DNA of 64,000 bases from contig CBDCAO010000012.1 of the NCBI GenBank assembly GCA_965213935.1, positions 124,001 to 188,000 on the forward strand. The letters are read 5' to 3'. Numbering within the stretch: position 1 is the first letter of the stretch; each line of letters opens with the position of its first letter. A program made the translations under genes and the position numbers. The notes below the pieces were generated by a model that was not told the DNA's origin, did no database searches, and worked only from the letters and a program-made list of their open reading frames with translations. Source of the stretch: Bin52 sp965213935. Its GTDB lineage: Bacteria > Pseudomonadota > Alphaproteobacteria > Thalassobaculales > Thalassobaculaceae. Shown here piece by piece: positions 55,715-64,000 of this stretch.

Positions 55715-56500
55715 CTATCCGTAGCTGCGCGACATGCCGGCGGCCGGGTCGGCAAAGGCGCCGTAGGGCGGATAGGGATAGCGCAGCCCGTTCTTCGCCA
55801 GGTGCTTCATGCCCTCGACTCCGCGCAGGAACTCGTCGGGCGGACAGGCCATCAGCAGCTCGTCGTCGGCGACACCGCCGTAGCGCCGCTCGGCGTAACA
55901 GGGCAGCGCGAGGCTGGTCTGGCGGGTCGACAGGGCCCGGCCCCAGCTGTCGGCGCAGGCACTCTCGCCGGTCACGGTGAAGTCGTAGCGACGGTACTCG
56001 TGGTATTGCAGGCCGTTGATGAACAGGATCATCTGGCCAGGCGAGGCGTAGAACAGGCAAATGTCGGGGGGATCGAGCCTCGCCGAGCGCAACGGCGACG
56101 CGGCAAGCCCGGTGTAGCGCCCGGCGGCCACGCGGGGCATCTGCGCCTGGTGCGCCGCCGCCGCCTCGCGGTTGCCGAACCAGACCCCGTCCATCTTCTC
56201 GCCCGAGGCGAGCTCATCGGGAACCGGTTCGAGCCCGATGTTGGCACCGCAACTCGCGCCCTGGCGCAGGTTGTCCTGCACGATACCGAGGGTGAACCCG
56301 GCGGTCCGCACCTGGGTGACAAGCTGGCAGGTCGTGAAGAAACGACCGTCCGCAGGTGTCCGCAGGCCCGGGATGCGGCGCATCTCGTCGGCATCCTCGA
56401 ACAGCTTCATGCCGAACGGGATGGTGCGGATGCGCAGCATCTCGATCAGGTCGGCCGCCGCATCTCGCAGGCTGGCGGCGTCGGGCAGTGTTGCGGACAT
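55715..56500 (-). CDS. DUF169 domain-containing protein
   Basis: A 261-residue protein of DUF169. LIEMLRIRTIPFGMKLFEDA, RFFTTCQLVTQVRTAGFTLG, QDNLRQGASCGANIGLEPVP and RYDFTVTGESACADSWGRAL contain the conserved cysteines (FTTCQ, ASCG, SACADS) characteristic of the family. The C-terminal LPCYAERRYGGVADDELLMA is also typical. Biochemical function is not established. It is the last gene of the cofGH-LLM-GMC operon, 28 bases after the GMC gene, so it probably serves the same pathway. Confidence 0.85.
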   Translation of the reverse strand: MSATLPDAASLRDAAADLIEMLRIRTIPFGMKLFEDADEMRRIPGLRTPADGRFFTTCQLVTQVRTAGFTLGIVQDNLRQGASCGANIGLEPVPDELASGEKMDGVWFGNREAAAAHQAQMPRVAAGRYTGLAASPLRSARLDPPDICLFYASPGQMILFINGLQYHEYRRYDFTVTGESACADSWGRALSTRQTSLALPCYAERRYGGVADDELLMACPPDEFLRGVEGMKHLAKNGLRYPYPPYGAFADPAAGMSRSYG

Positions 56501-56528
56501 TGCTGTCTCCCGGTCCGGACGCGGTCTT

Positions 56529-58139
56529 CTACGGCCGGGCGGCCGCGTCCTCGATGATCATCGCCGCCGCCTTCTCAGCGATCATGATGGTGGGTGCATT
56601 GGTGTTGCCGGTGGTCACCGTCGGCATGATCGAGGCGTCCACGACCCGCAGCCCGGCAAGCCCGTGAACCCGCAACCCGGAATCGACCACCGCCATCGGG
56701 TCGGTTCCCATCCGGCAGGTGCTGACCGGGTGGTAGATGATGCCGCCGCTCTCGCGGCAGAAGGCCTCGAGTTCCGCATCGCTCGCCACCTCCGGTCCCG
56801 GCAGGGTCTCGCCTACGGAGTGGCGCGCGAGCGACGGCTGGGCAAAGATCTCCCGGACCTGGCGGATGCCCGCGAGCATCACCGCGAGATCGGCCGGGTC
56901 CGACAGGTAGCCCGGGCGGATTTCAGGCCGGGCCAGCGGGTCGGACGAGACCGCCATGATGGTCCCGCGGCTCGCGGGCCGGACCGGGCAGACAACCACC
57001 GTCATGCCGCCCTGGCGCTCGAGCTGGCCGAACCGGGATTCGGAGTAGCTTGCCGGCGTGAACAGCAGCTGCAGGTCCGGGCTCGACAGCCCCTCGCGGC
57101 TGCGTGAGAACACCATGGCGCTGGTCACGCCGAAGGTCAGCGCGCCGGTCCCGTGCAGCGCCCAGGCGCCGATCTCGCGCACCAGCCGCAGGCCGCGGGA
57201 GAGCTCGTTGATCGTGACCGCGCCGGTGACCCGGTGACTGATCCGGGCGACGTAGTGATCCTGCAGGTTGGCCCCGACACCGGGCAGGTGATGGCGCACC
57301 TCGACACCGATCTCGCGCAGGTGTTCGGCGGGGCCGATCCCCGAGACCTGGAGGAGGTGCGGCGAATTGACCGCGCCACCGGAGAGGATCACCTCGCGGC
57401 CCGCCGTCGCCCGGTGGCGCCGCCCCCGCTGCACCCAGGCAACCCCGGTGCACCTCGCCCCCTCGAACTCGAGCCCGGTGGCAACCGCACCGGTCTCGAT
57501 GCGCACGCCGGACCGCCGCCGCGCGCGGGCCAGGAAAGTCCGGGCGGTGGACCGGCGCAGTCTGCCGCGCCGCGTCATCTGCGAGTACCCCACCCCCTCC
57601 GGTTCCGCACCGTTCAGGTCCGCACTCTTCACATGCCCGGCCTCGGTCGCGGCCCGCACGAAGGCATGGGTGAGTTCAAGCACGCTGGGGTAGTCCTCGA
57701 CCGTGACCGGACCGTCGGTCCCGCGCCATTGCGGATCGCCGCCGCCCCGGTAGGTCTCGGACCTGCGAAAGAAGGGCAGCACCTCGGAAAACGACCAGCC
57801 CCGGCATCCCATCTGCGCCCAGCCATCGTAGTCTGCCGGGTTGCCGCGGACATACAGCATGCCGTTGATCGAGCTCGACCCGCCGAGCACCCGCCCGCGC
57901 GGCCAGTGGATCCGGCGATTGCCGCTGGTCGGCTCCGGTTCCGACGAGTAGTTCCAGTTGAGCCGGGGATGGTGGAGCAGTCCGAGCACCCCGGCCGGGA
58001 TATGAATGAGCGGGTGCAGGTCGCGCGGGCCGGCCTCGAGCAGCAGGACGCTTGCCCCCGACTCGCTCAGGCGGTCCGCCAGCACGCATCCGGCCGAACC
58101 GGCGCCGATGATGATGTAGTCGGCGGCCGCCGCCTCCAT
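56529..58139 (-). CDS. GMC-family FAD oxidoreductase in the FO/LLM operon
   Basis: A 536-residue flavoprotein. DYIIIGAGSAGCVLADRLSE (FAD fold), RGRVLGGSSSINGMLYVRGN (signature 1), GAVNSPHLLQVSGIGPAEHL (signature 2), IIYHPVSTCRMGTDPMAVVD (catalytic His) and ASIMPTVTTGNTNAPTIMIA. The HPVGTC block reads HPVSTC. It is separated by 3 bases from the upstream LLM gene and 28 from DUF169. It would oxidise an alcohol intermediate of the pathway whose other steps use LLM enzymes. Confidence 0.93.
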   Translation of the reverse strand: MEAAAADYIIIGAGSAGCVLADRLSESGASVLLLEAGPRDLHPLIHIPAGVLGLLHHPRLNWNYSSEPEPTSGNRRIHWPRGRVLGGSSSINGMLYVRGNPADYDGWAQMGCRGWSFSEVLPFFRRSETYRGGGDPQWRGTDGPVTVEDYPSVLELTHAFVRAATEAGHVKSADLNGAEPEGVGYSQMTRRGRLRRSTARTFLARARRRSGVRIETGAVATGLEFEGARCTGVAWVQRGRRHRATAGREVILSGGAVNSPHLLQVSGIGPAEHLREIGVEVRHHLPGVGANLQDHYVARISHRVTGAVTINELSRGLRLVREIGAWALHGTGALTFGVTSAMVFSRSREGLSSPDLQLLFTPASYSESRFGQLERQGGMTVVVCPVRPASRGTIMAVSSDPLARPEIRPGYLSDPADLAVMLAGIRQVREIFAQPSLARHSVGETLPGPEVASDAELEAFCRESGGIIYHPVSTCRMGTDPMAVVDSGLRVHGLAGLRVVDASIMPTVTTGNTNAPTIMIAEKAAAMIIEDAAARP

Positions 58140-58142
58140 CGC

Positions 58143-59102
58143 TCAGACCCTTGACATGACCTGCTCGGCAAACCGGTCCATCGACGCCAGGGTCTGGTCG
58201 AGTCCGTCCGGATTCGCAAGCTGGAACATGAAGGTCCGCACGCCGAGTTCATGCAGCGACCCGATGTCGTCGAGCACCGCACCCGCTCCGCCGGTCATGA
58301 TGTGGCGCACCCCGTCCTGGGGCGTCACGCGTCCGGTGACCTCGTGGTTCCAGTTCGACCAGAACCCGAGATCGATGGTCGCGGAATCGCGTCCGGCCTG
58401 GGCCGCGGACTGGCGCAGCGCCGACAGTCCCTCGGCGTAGCGCGCGGCAGTGTTCAACGGAAACGCCGGGTTGGCACCGATCGGGAACCAGCCGTCGCCG
58501 TGGCGGACCGCCCGGCGCCTTGCCGCGGGACTTTCGCCGCCGATCCAGATCGGCGGGTGCGGCCTCTGCACCGGCTTGGGCTCGAACAGCACGTCGGAGA
58601 ACTCGACGTAGCGGCCGGAGAACGCGGCCCGCTCGCTGGTCCACAGTTCGCGGAAGATCGCCAGGTATTCGTCCGTGACCCGGCCGCGCTCGGCGAACGG
58701 CTCGGTGCCGATGGCGAGGAACTCCTCCTCCATCCAGCCGGCACCGCAGCCGATGGTGACCCGGCCACCCGACAGCACGTCGATGGTCGCGATCGTCTTC
58801 GCGGTGTGCACCGGATTGCGGTGGGGCACCACCATCACCGACGACAGGATGCGAATCCGGCTGGTGACGGCCGCAATCCAGGCCATGGTGGTGAGTTGCT
58901 CGAGGCACTCGCCGTCGGTCGGGAACGGCGGCTCGCCGCTGTCCGAGTACGGATAGTGCGGCGCGATCGTCGCCGGAATGACGATGTGATCCGCCACCGA
59001 GACATAGGCAAGACCCAGCTCCTCCGCCCGGGCCAGCACCGCGCGGGCGGCGGCGGGCCGGGCGAGTGGTCCCCGGGTCGGAAGTCCGAAACCGAACTGC
59101 AC
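58143..59102 (-). CDS. LLM-class flavin/F420-dependent oxidoreductase, TIGR03619 type (1)
   Basis: A 319-residue luciferase-like TIM barrel. MQFGFGLPTRGPLARPAAAR, DVLSGGRVTIGCGAGWMEEE, FELWTS-type helix and QRPHPPIWIGGESPAARRRA match the TIGR03619 subfamily, usually predicted to use F420. It is a close paralogue of the gene at 59211-60146 (same GAGWMEEEF, FAERGRVTDEYL, FSDVLFEPKPVQ). The FO-synthase gene upstream in the same operon supports a deazaflavin cofactor. Substrate unknown. Confidence 0.88.
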   Translation of the reverse strand: MQFGFGLPTRGPLARPAAARAVLARAEELGLAYVSVADHIVIPATIAPHYPYSDSGEPPFPTDGECLEQLTTMAWIAAVTSRIRILSSVMVVPHRNPVHTAKTIATIDVLSGGRVTIGCGAGWMEEEFLAIGTEPFAERGRVTDEYLAIFRELWTSERAAFSGRYVEFSDVLFEPKPVQRPHPPIWIGGESPAARRRAVRHGDGWFPIGANPAFPLNTAARYAEGLSALRQSAAQAGRDSATIDLGFWSNWNHEVTGRVTPQDGVRHIMTGGAGAVLDDIGSLHELGVRTFMFQLANPDGLDQTLASMDRFAEQVMSRV

Positions 59103-59210
59103 CGTGATGTCCTCCCCTCACTGTACAAACCTTCAGGCGGCGCGTGACCGCCTGCACCATATGGCTGACCCGCGCCGGTGCCAAACCGCGCATTCGCGCG
59201 CGGGTGCCGC

Positions 59211-60146
59211 TCAGCCGACCAGCGGGATCACCTCGCGACCGAACCAGTCCACCGCCTCGAGCGTGGGCGCCAGCTCTTCACGCTGCATCCTCACCACCAG
59301 GGTGTCGAGTCCGGCCGACCGGAACGCCTCGATATCCCCGGCAATGTCGTCGGGCCGGCCGGTCAGCGGCCCCGCGCGCGGCCCGCCGACCAGGGCGGTG
59401 TGAAAGAACCCGATCTCGAGTTCGCCGGGGTCGCGGCCGACGACCTCGCAGGCTGCGCCGAGATCGCCAAGCCTGCGGGCGAGATCGTCCGGTGTGGCGA
59501 TCCGGTAGCGAGGGTTGTTGGCGGCCGGATACCAGCCGTTGCCGTATCGGGCCGCCCGGCGCAGCGCCGGCGGACTCTCGCCGCCGATCCAGATCGGCGG
59601 ATGCGGTTTCTGCACCGGCTTCGGCTCGAACAGCACGTCGGAGAATTCGGCATAGCGGCCGGAATAGCTGCACCGTCCGCCGGTCCACAGTTCGCGGAAG
59701 ATCTCCAGGTACTCGTCGGTGACCCGTCCGCGCTCGGCAAAGGGCGCGGCCCCGACGGCGACAAACTCCTCCTCCATCCAGCCGGCCCCGCACCCCAGGA
59801 TGACGCGACCACCCGAGAGCACGTCGGCGGTCGCCACGACCTTGGCGGTGAGAACCGGCGAGCGGTAGGGCACGACCATCACCGAGGTCAGGATACGGAT
59901 GCGTTCCGTCAGCCCGGCGATGAAGGCGAGCGCAGTCAGCTGTTCGTGACACTCGCCGACTGCGGCGCCGGCCCAGGTTCCGTCCTCGCTGTAGGGGTAG
60001 GTGCTCGCAATGCCCCCCGGCACCACCAGGTGGTCGTTGGGTGCGACGATATCGAACCCCGCCGCCTCCCCCGCGCGCACCATGCGCGTCACGTCGCCCG
60101 GCGCCAGCGCGGAGCCGCGCAGCATCAACTGGAAGCCAAATCTCAT
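59211..60146 (-). CDS. LLM-class flavin/F420-dependent oxidoreductase, TIGR03619 type (2)
   Basis: 311 residues: MRFGFQLMLRGSALAPGDVT, VLSGGRVILGCGAGWMEEEF, KPHPPIWIGGESPPALRRAA. It is a tandem paralogue of the gene downstream. It overlaps the start of the next upstream LLM gene's end by 4 bases (ATGA at 60143-60146), indicating coupled translation. A gap of 108 bases separates it from the following LLM gene and could hold an internal promoter, but none was recognised. Confidence 0.88.
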   Translation of the reverse strand: MRFGFQLMLRGSALAPGDVTRMVRAGEAAGFDIVAPNDHLVVPGGIASTYPYSEDGTWAGAAVGECHEQLTALAFIAGLTERIRILTSVMVVPYRSPVLTAKVVATADVLSGGRVILGCGAGWMEEEFVAVGAAPFAERGRVTDEYLEIFRELWTGGRCSYSGRYAEFSDVLFEPKPVQKPHPPIWIGGESPPALRRAARYGNGWYPAANNPRYRIATPDDLARRLGDLGAACEVVGRDPGELEIGFFHTALVGGPRAGPLTGRPDDIAGDIEAFRSAGLDTLVVRMQREELAPTLEAVDWFGREVIPLVG

Positions 60147-61075
60147 GCCGCCCTCGCAATTCCGGGTACCTCGGGCAATACCTCCGAGATGATACGCTCG
60201 GTCTGGTATTCCATCTCCGCGTCACCGCGACCGACCGGACGCAGGATGAATTTCGACACCCCGTTCGCCACGTAGCTGCCGATGCGTTCGAGGATCTCCG
60301 CGGCCCCGCCCACCACCAGTCCGCGGCTCGCCTCCTTGCCGGTCCGCCGTTCAAAGTCCTCGGCCATGGCCCGGACCGCCGGCTCGTCCCAGGTACCGAA
60401 CCGGATCCCGAATCCGGCACCGAAGTGATCGTCATCGAGCGACCTGCCAAGACGCTGCGCGGTCGAGTGGATCCGTTCGACGATCACCCCGGCTTCCTCC
60501 GGTGTGTCGAAGGCAGCCTGCCAGCCGGTGCCGTAGCGGGCAGACCGTTCGATTGCGGCATCCGAGCTGCCCCCGATCCACAGCGGCAAGGGGTGCTGGA
60601 CCGGCTTGGGACTGATACTCGCGCGGTCGTAGCTGAAGTGCAGCCCCGCAAAGCTCACGTCGTCCTCGACCCAGAGCCTGGTCATGATCTCCAGCGCCTC
60701 GTTCATCCGCCGTCCCCGCGCCCGGGTCACCGTCCCCGAGGCCACCCAGTCGCGCGAACGGTTGCTGCCCAGGCCGAAGGCGGGCAGCAGCCTCCCGCCG
60801 GAAAGATAGTCGATGGTGGCGCACTGCTTGGCCGTCAGCAGCGGATCGCGCAGCCCGAGCGATGCAACGTTCATGCCGAACTTGACGGTGCGGGTCGCAC
60901 CGGCCAGCCCGGCCATGACGGACATGCATTCGAGGAACGGTTCCCTGGAGACCAGCCGGTCGGTCTGCCACAGCGAATCGATTCCCGCCTCGTCGCACCG
61001 GCGCACCCAGCGCCAGAACCCTTCGGCGGTGGAGAAGGTGTAGGTGGCCATTCCAAGGCCCACTCCGACAGCCAT
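60143..61075 (-). CDS. LLM-class flavin/F420-dependent oxidoreductase (3)
   Basis: 310 residues. MAVGVGLGMATYTFSTAEGF, LSGGRLLPAFGLGSNRSRDW, RMNEALEIMTRLWVEDDVSF and PVQHPLPLWIGGSSDAAIER fit the LLM barrel. It is more distant from the two TIGR03619-type paralogues; the glycine-rich loop is FGLGSNRS instead of CGAGWMEE. It overlaps the next gene by 4 bases and follows the fourth LLM gene by 21 bases. Confidence 0.87.
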   Translation of the reverse strand: MAVGVGLGMATYTFSTAEGFWRWVRRCDEAGIDSLWQTDRLVSREPFLECMSVMAGLAGATRTVKFGMNVASLGLRDPLLTAKQCATIDYLSGGRLLPAFGLGSNRSRDWVASGTVTRARGRRMNEALEIMTRLWVEDDVSFAGLHFSYDRASISPKPVQHPLPLWIGGSSDAAIERSARYGTGWQAAFDTPEEAGVIVERIHSTAQRLGRSLDDDHFGAGFGIRFGTWDEPAVRAMAEDFERRTGKEASRGLVVGGAAEILERIGSYVANGVSKFILRPVGRGDAEMEYQTERIISEVLPEVPGIARAA

Positions 61076-61096
61076 GACGTTCCTCCCGTTTCCGTG

Positions 61097-62101
61097 TCAG
61101 CACCCGCCGGAGACCAGTGGCAGCACCTCGTCCACGAGGCGGGAGAACTGTCCCGCCTGGTCACGCGAGGTAAGCCGGATCGCCAGGTGACGCACGCCGC
61201 TGGCGCGGTAACCGACCAGGCGTTCGGCACAGGCCTCGGGCGGGCCGTGCGCCGTCCATTCCCCGGTGCGTTCGGCCGAAAACCTGATCCCGTAGTAGTC
61301 GGCCAGGAATTCCCGGGATTCCTCGAGCGCGTCGGCGGCACTGTCGCGCACGCACAGGTTGATAACCAGGGCATTGTCCAGGGCCTCCGGGTCGCGGCCG
61401 CACCCGTCGGCAGCACCGAGGATATGCTCCCACGCCTCGGCAAAGGTCTGTGGCGAAACCGAGTGGGTCATCCACCCGTCGCACAGCCGGCCAACCCTGG
61501 TCAGGGTGCGGATCGGCATCCTGCCTGACGATACCCCGGTTGCAAGCCGGGTGATGTTGGTCGCCGCCCAGATCGGGGTGTGCGACCGGGCCGAAGCCGG
61601 CACGATCCGCACGCCGTCGAGGTTGTGATAGCGGCCGTGGAACCGGACCGGCTCGCCCGACCACAGGGCACGCATGACCTCGATCCGCTCCCACATCAGT
61701 GCGCGGCGTTCCGCCGGTTCGATGCTGGTATGCCGGCCTTCCCTCTCCCAGGCCTCGGAACTGCCGCCGCCGGTGCAGGCGACCATGACGGTCCGGCCGC
61801 CGGCGATCAGGTCGAGACTGGCCCACTGGTAGGCAAGGTCGAGCACACCGCGCTGGGTAAAGCTTCCCATGCAGGCGGGGCCCAGCCGCACGGTGCGGGT
61901 CCGGGCCGCAACCGCCGCCAGCAAGGTGATGGCATCGAGCCGCGGATTGGTGAGAAACGCATCCCCCGACCATACGGTGTCGAACAGTCCCGACGCCTCG
62001 GCCGCAACACCAAGCTCGACCAGGTCGGCGGCAGTGCCGTACTCGAGCACCGGGGCCCGGTTTGACAGGATCAGGCCGAAGCCCGGCATCGACGGGGTCA
62101 T
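61097..62101 (-). CDS. LLM-class oxidoreductase, methylenetetrahydromethanopterin-reductase-like (4)
   Basis: 334 residues. PGFGLILSNRAPVLEYGTAA, LFDTVWSGDAFLTNPRLDAI, RTVRLGPACMGSFTQRGVLD and GGRTVMVACTGGG with a bulge-type cofactor loop place it in the Mer-like branch of the LLM superfamily, whose founding members use F420. ATG 62101 is chosen: it is 13 bases after the FO-synthase stop, and homology starts there (ATG 62089 is possible). First LLM gene of the operon. Confidence 0.88.
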   Translation of the reverse strand: MTPSMPGFGLILSNRAPVLEYGTAADLVELGVAAEASGLFDTVWSGDAFLTNPRLDAITLLAAVAARTRTVRLGPACMGSFTQRGVLDLAYQWASLDLIAGGRTVMVACTGGGSSEAWEREGRHTSIEPAERRALMWERIEVMRALWSGEPVRFHGRYHNLDGVRIVPASARSHTPIWAATNITRLATGVSSGRMPIRTLTRVGRLCDGWMTHSVSPQTFAEAWEHILGAADGCGRDPEALDNALVINLCVRDSAADALEESREFLADYYGIRFSAERTGEWTAHGPPEACAERLVGYRASGVRHLAIRLTSRDQAGQFSRLVDEVLPLVSGGC

Positions 62102-62114
62102 CCCGGGGCTCCAC

Positions 62115-64000
62115 TCAGTCCGCCGCACCCTCGAAGCGGAAGCGCTCGGAGGACCTGCGTCCGTTCCGTCGCCGCGGCGGGGTGTTGACGACAGGAGCGA
62201 GCTCCGGTGCTCCGTAGGAGACCCGCCGACGCTCTTCGGCGACCGCGCCGTAGAGCGTGGTTCGCTGCTCGGGTGTGCGCCCGAACGAACGGATGGTCGC
62301 ATCCATTCGTTCCGGCGGAAGTTCCTGTCCGTGCGACGCCCCGGCGGCCCGGGTGATGGTCTCGTTCATCAAGGTGCCGCCAAGGTCGTTGGCGCCGGCA
62401 TCGAGGCAGAGCCCGGCTCCGCCGGCACCGAGCTTGACCCAGGAGGTCTGGATGTTGGTGATGAACGGATGAAGGACCAGCCGGGCAACCGCGTGCATCA
62501 GCAGTGCCTCGCGCCACGTCGGGCCCCGCCGGGCTCCGCCACGCAGGAAGATCGGCGCTTCCATGTGCACGAATGGCAGCGGCACGAACTCGGTGATCCC
62601 GCCTGTGCGCTGCTGCAGTCCGCGCAGCCGCAACAGGTGCCGGGCCCAGTTGAGCGGCCGTTCGACGTGGCCGAACATGATGGTCGCAGTACTTCGCAGC
62701 CCCACCCGATGCGCGGTCTCGATCACCTCCAGCCACTGGGCGGTGTTGATCTTGTCCGGGCACAGCACGGCCCGGACCTCGTCATCGAGAATTTCCGCCG
62801 CGGTCCCCGGCAGGCTGCCGAGACCGGCGTCGCGCAGCATGCCGAGATAGCGGTCCAGCCCGAGTCCGAGGGTGGCGGCGCCCTGGAAGACCTCGAGTGG
62901 GGAGAACGCGTGGATGTGCAGGTCGGGCAGGACCTGTTTCAGCGCCTTCACGATCCCGAGGTAGGTGCTGCCGTCGTATTCGGGGTGAATGCCACCCTGC
63001 AGGCACACCTCGGTCGCACCGCGCTCCCAGGCCTCCTGCGCCCGGCGGACAATTTCCTCCATTGCCAGATCGTAGGGACGGCCGCGCAGATTTTCGTGGG
63101 TGCGCCCCTTGGAGAAGGCACAGAACCGGCAGCCGAAGTAGCACATGTTGGTATAGTTGATGTTGCGGTTCACCACGTAGCGAACCACCTCGCCGCTGTT
63201 CTCGCGCCGGAGCTTGTCGGCCGCCGCCGCAATCGCCGCGACCTCCCCGTCGCGGGCCTCGAACAGGCGCACGATCCCGGCCTCGTCCAACGTCTCGCCC
63301 GTCATTGCCCGGCGCAGGATCCGGTCGAGCCCGGAACCGCCGGCGCGGCCCGGCATGGCCCGGAAGTCGGCGATCCGGCGATCCGGGGTATCCGAGTCCC
63401 CCGGCGACCAGTCGTCACTGCGCGCAAGCCCGTCGGAATCGGCCGCGGCCAGCACCGACGGGACCAGGCCCGGGTCGATCCAGCGCTCCGCCTCGCGCAC
63501 ATATCCGGGATAGACAGTCAGGCGCTCGACCAGGATCGAGCCGGCCCCGGCCGTCTCGTCGGCCAGCCGGTCGAGGTGCGGCCAGGGCGCCTCGGGATTG
63601 ACATGGTCGGGGGTGACCGGAGAGACCCCGCCCCAGTCGTTGATGCCGGCGGCGATCAGTCCCGCACACTCGCCGGGGGAAAGATTGGGCGGGGCCTGAA
63701 TCGACATCGCCGGTCCCAGCACCAGCCGGGCGGCGGCGATGGTCCACTGCAACTCCGCAAGGTCGGGCTCGGGTGTGTCGGCCATGCGGGTTCCCGGCTT
63801 GGCCCGGAAGTTCTGGATGATGACCTCCTGGATGTGGCCATGGCTGTCGTGCAGGTCACGCAGGGCCAGGAGGGCCTCGATCCGCTCGGCCCGGGTCTCG
63901 CCGATCCCGATCAGGATGCCGGAGGTGAAGGGGACCCGCTGACGGCCCGCCTCGGCGATGGTGGCGATGCGCACCGCCGGGTCCTTGTCGGGGGAACCAT
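62115..64000 (-). CDS. Bifunctional FO synthase (CofG-CofH fusion), 5' end beyond the window
   Basis: The frame is open from the window edge to the stop at 62115 (over 620 residues visible). The first ~210 residues are the C-terminal part of CofG: TSGILIGIGETRAERIEALL, IQEVIIQNFRAKPGTRMADT, INDWGGVSPVTPDHVNPEAP. A linker is followed by a complete CofH radical-SAM domain with its cluster motif CYFGCRFCAFSKG, then VCLQGGIHPEYDGSTYLGIV, IHAFSPLEVFQGA and GANDLGGTLMNETITRAAGA. CofG plus CofH make 7,8-didemethyl-8-hydroxy-5-deazariboflavin (FO), the chromophore of F420. Fusion is the FbiC arrangement of actinobacteria and is also found scattered in proteobacteria. CofC/D/E were not seen in the window. 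Confidence 0.95.
   Translation of the reverse strand, partial: GSPDKDPAVRIATIAEAGRQRVPFTSGILIGIGETRAERIEALLALRDLHDSHGHIQEVIIQNFRAKPGTRMADTPEPDLAELQWTIAAARLVLGPAMSIQAPPNLSPGECAGLIAAGINDWGGVSPVTPDHVNPEAPWPHLDRLADETAGAGSILVERLTVYPGYVREAERWIDPGLVPSVLAAADSDGLARSDDWSPGDSDTPDRRIADFRAMPGRAGGSGLDRILRRAMTGETLDEAGIVRLFEARDGEVAAIAAAADKLRRENSGEVVRYVVNRNINYTNMCYFGCRFCAFSKGRTHENLRGRPYDLAMEEIVRRAQEAWERGATEVCLQGGIHPEYDGSTYLGIVKALKQVLPDLHIHAFSPLEVFQGAATLGLGLDRYLGMLRDAGLGSLPGTAAEILDDEVRAVLCPDKINTAQWLEVIETAHRVGLRSTATIMFGHVERPLNWARHLLRLRGLQQRTGGITEFVPLPFVHMEAPIFLRGGARRGPTWREALLMHAVARLVLHPFITNIQTSWVKLGAGGAGLCLDAGANDLGGTLMNETITRAAGASHGQELPPERMDATIRSFGRTPEQRTTLYGAVAEERRRVSYGAPELAPVVNTPPRRRNGRRSSERFRFEGAAD

Noticed and set aside
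63370..63392. GGCGATCCGGCGATCCGG inside the FO-synthase gene, resembling the octamer repeat
   Set aside because: Only two adjacent units, in frame within conserved coding sequence; chance in GC-rich DNA.

Overview
The window is GC-rich DNA (about two thirds G+C by eye) from what looks like an alphaproteobacterium. The basis is the gene content and order: mfd-sdhE, rplM-rpsI, a complete ccoNOQP-ccoGHIS cluster, and many acyl-CoA, GMC and LLM-type genes. No rRNA or tRNA gene was seen. Genus-level placement is not possible from the sequence alone.

Layout. 1-939: 3'-truncated glycine betaine/proline-type periplasmic binding protein. 1.0-8.1 kb: a frameshifted unrecognised gene, then a very large Calx-beta autotransporter whose signal-peptide frame runs back into 14 perfect copies of an 8-bp repeat, which looks like a phase-variation switch. 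9.2-10.7 kb: a DDE insertion sequence. 10.8-14.0 kb: a double-Cache periplasmic protein, then a DNA adenine methylase gene split by an 881-nt group II intron without an ORF, then IS1595 and relBE debris. 14.1-25.2 kb: mostly core genes (class III adenylate cyclase, acyl-CoA ligase, mfd, sdhE, DUF502, a 2OG-Fe(II) oxygenase, a proline-racemase-family enzyme). 25.3-33.4 kb: nested mobile DNA. A DruA-domain/Tn5-like transposase element truncates an IS21 element, which itself cut off the N-terminal half of an AT-rich HincII-like restriction gene. Next come a GMC oxidoreductase bracketed by 147-bp direct repeats and a TnpB tail. 33.4-41.3 kb: gamma-carbonic anhydrase, SDR, rpsI/rplM, quinone oxidoreductase, and an enoyl-CoA hydratase / acyl-CoA ligase / VOC / VOC operon. 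41.4-46.4 kb: a degraded accessory island holding IS3 and IS1634 scraps, a lone CRISPR-repeat-like hairpin, a GMC tail, Uma2, an intact prlF-yhaV toxin-antitoxin pair with a readable promoter/operator, and a broken SNF2-like helicase. 46.4-54.1 kb: cbb3 oxidase structural and assembly genes. 54.1-55.6 kb: MNT/HEPN-like genes. 55.7-64.0 kb: an apparent operon led by a CofG-CofH (FO synthase) fusion, followed by four LLM-family flavin/F420 enzymes, a GMC oxidoreductase and a DUF169 protein.

How the parts fit: the cbb3 block is a full respiratory module for low oxygen. The right end appears to couple deazaflavin cofactor synthesis to enzymes that could use it. The accessory islands record repeated insertion and decay of defence genes. 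The most unusual signals are the octamer repeat upstream of the autotransporter, the intron in the methylase gene (with a 3' extension and a precise in-frame exon junction), and the FO-synthase/LLM operon.
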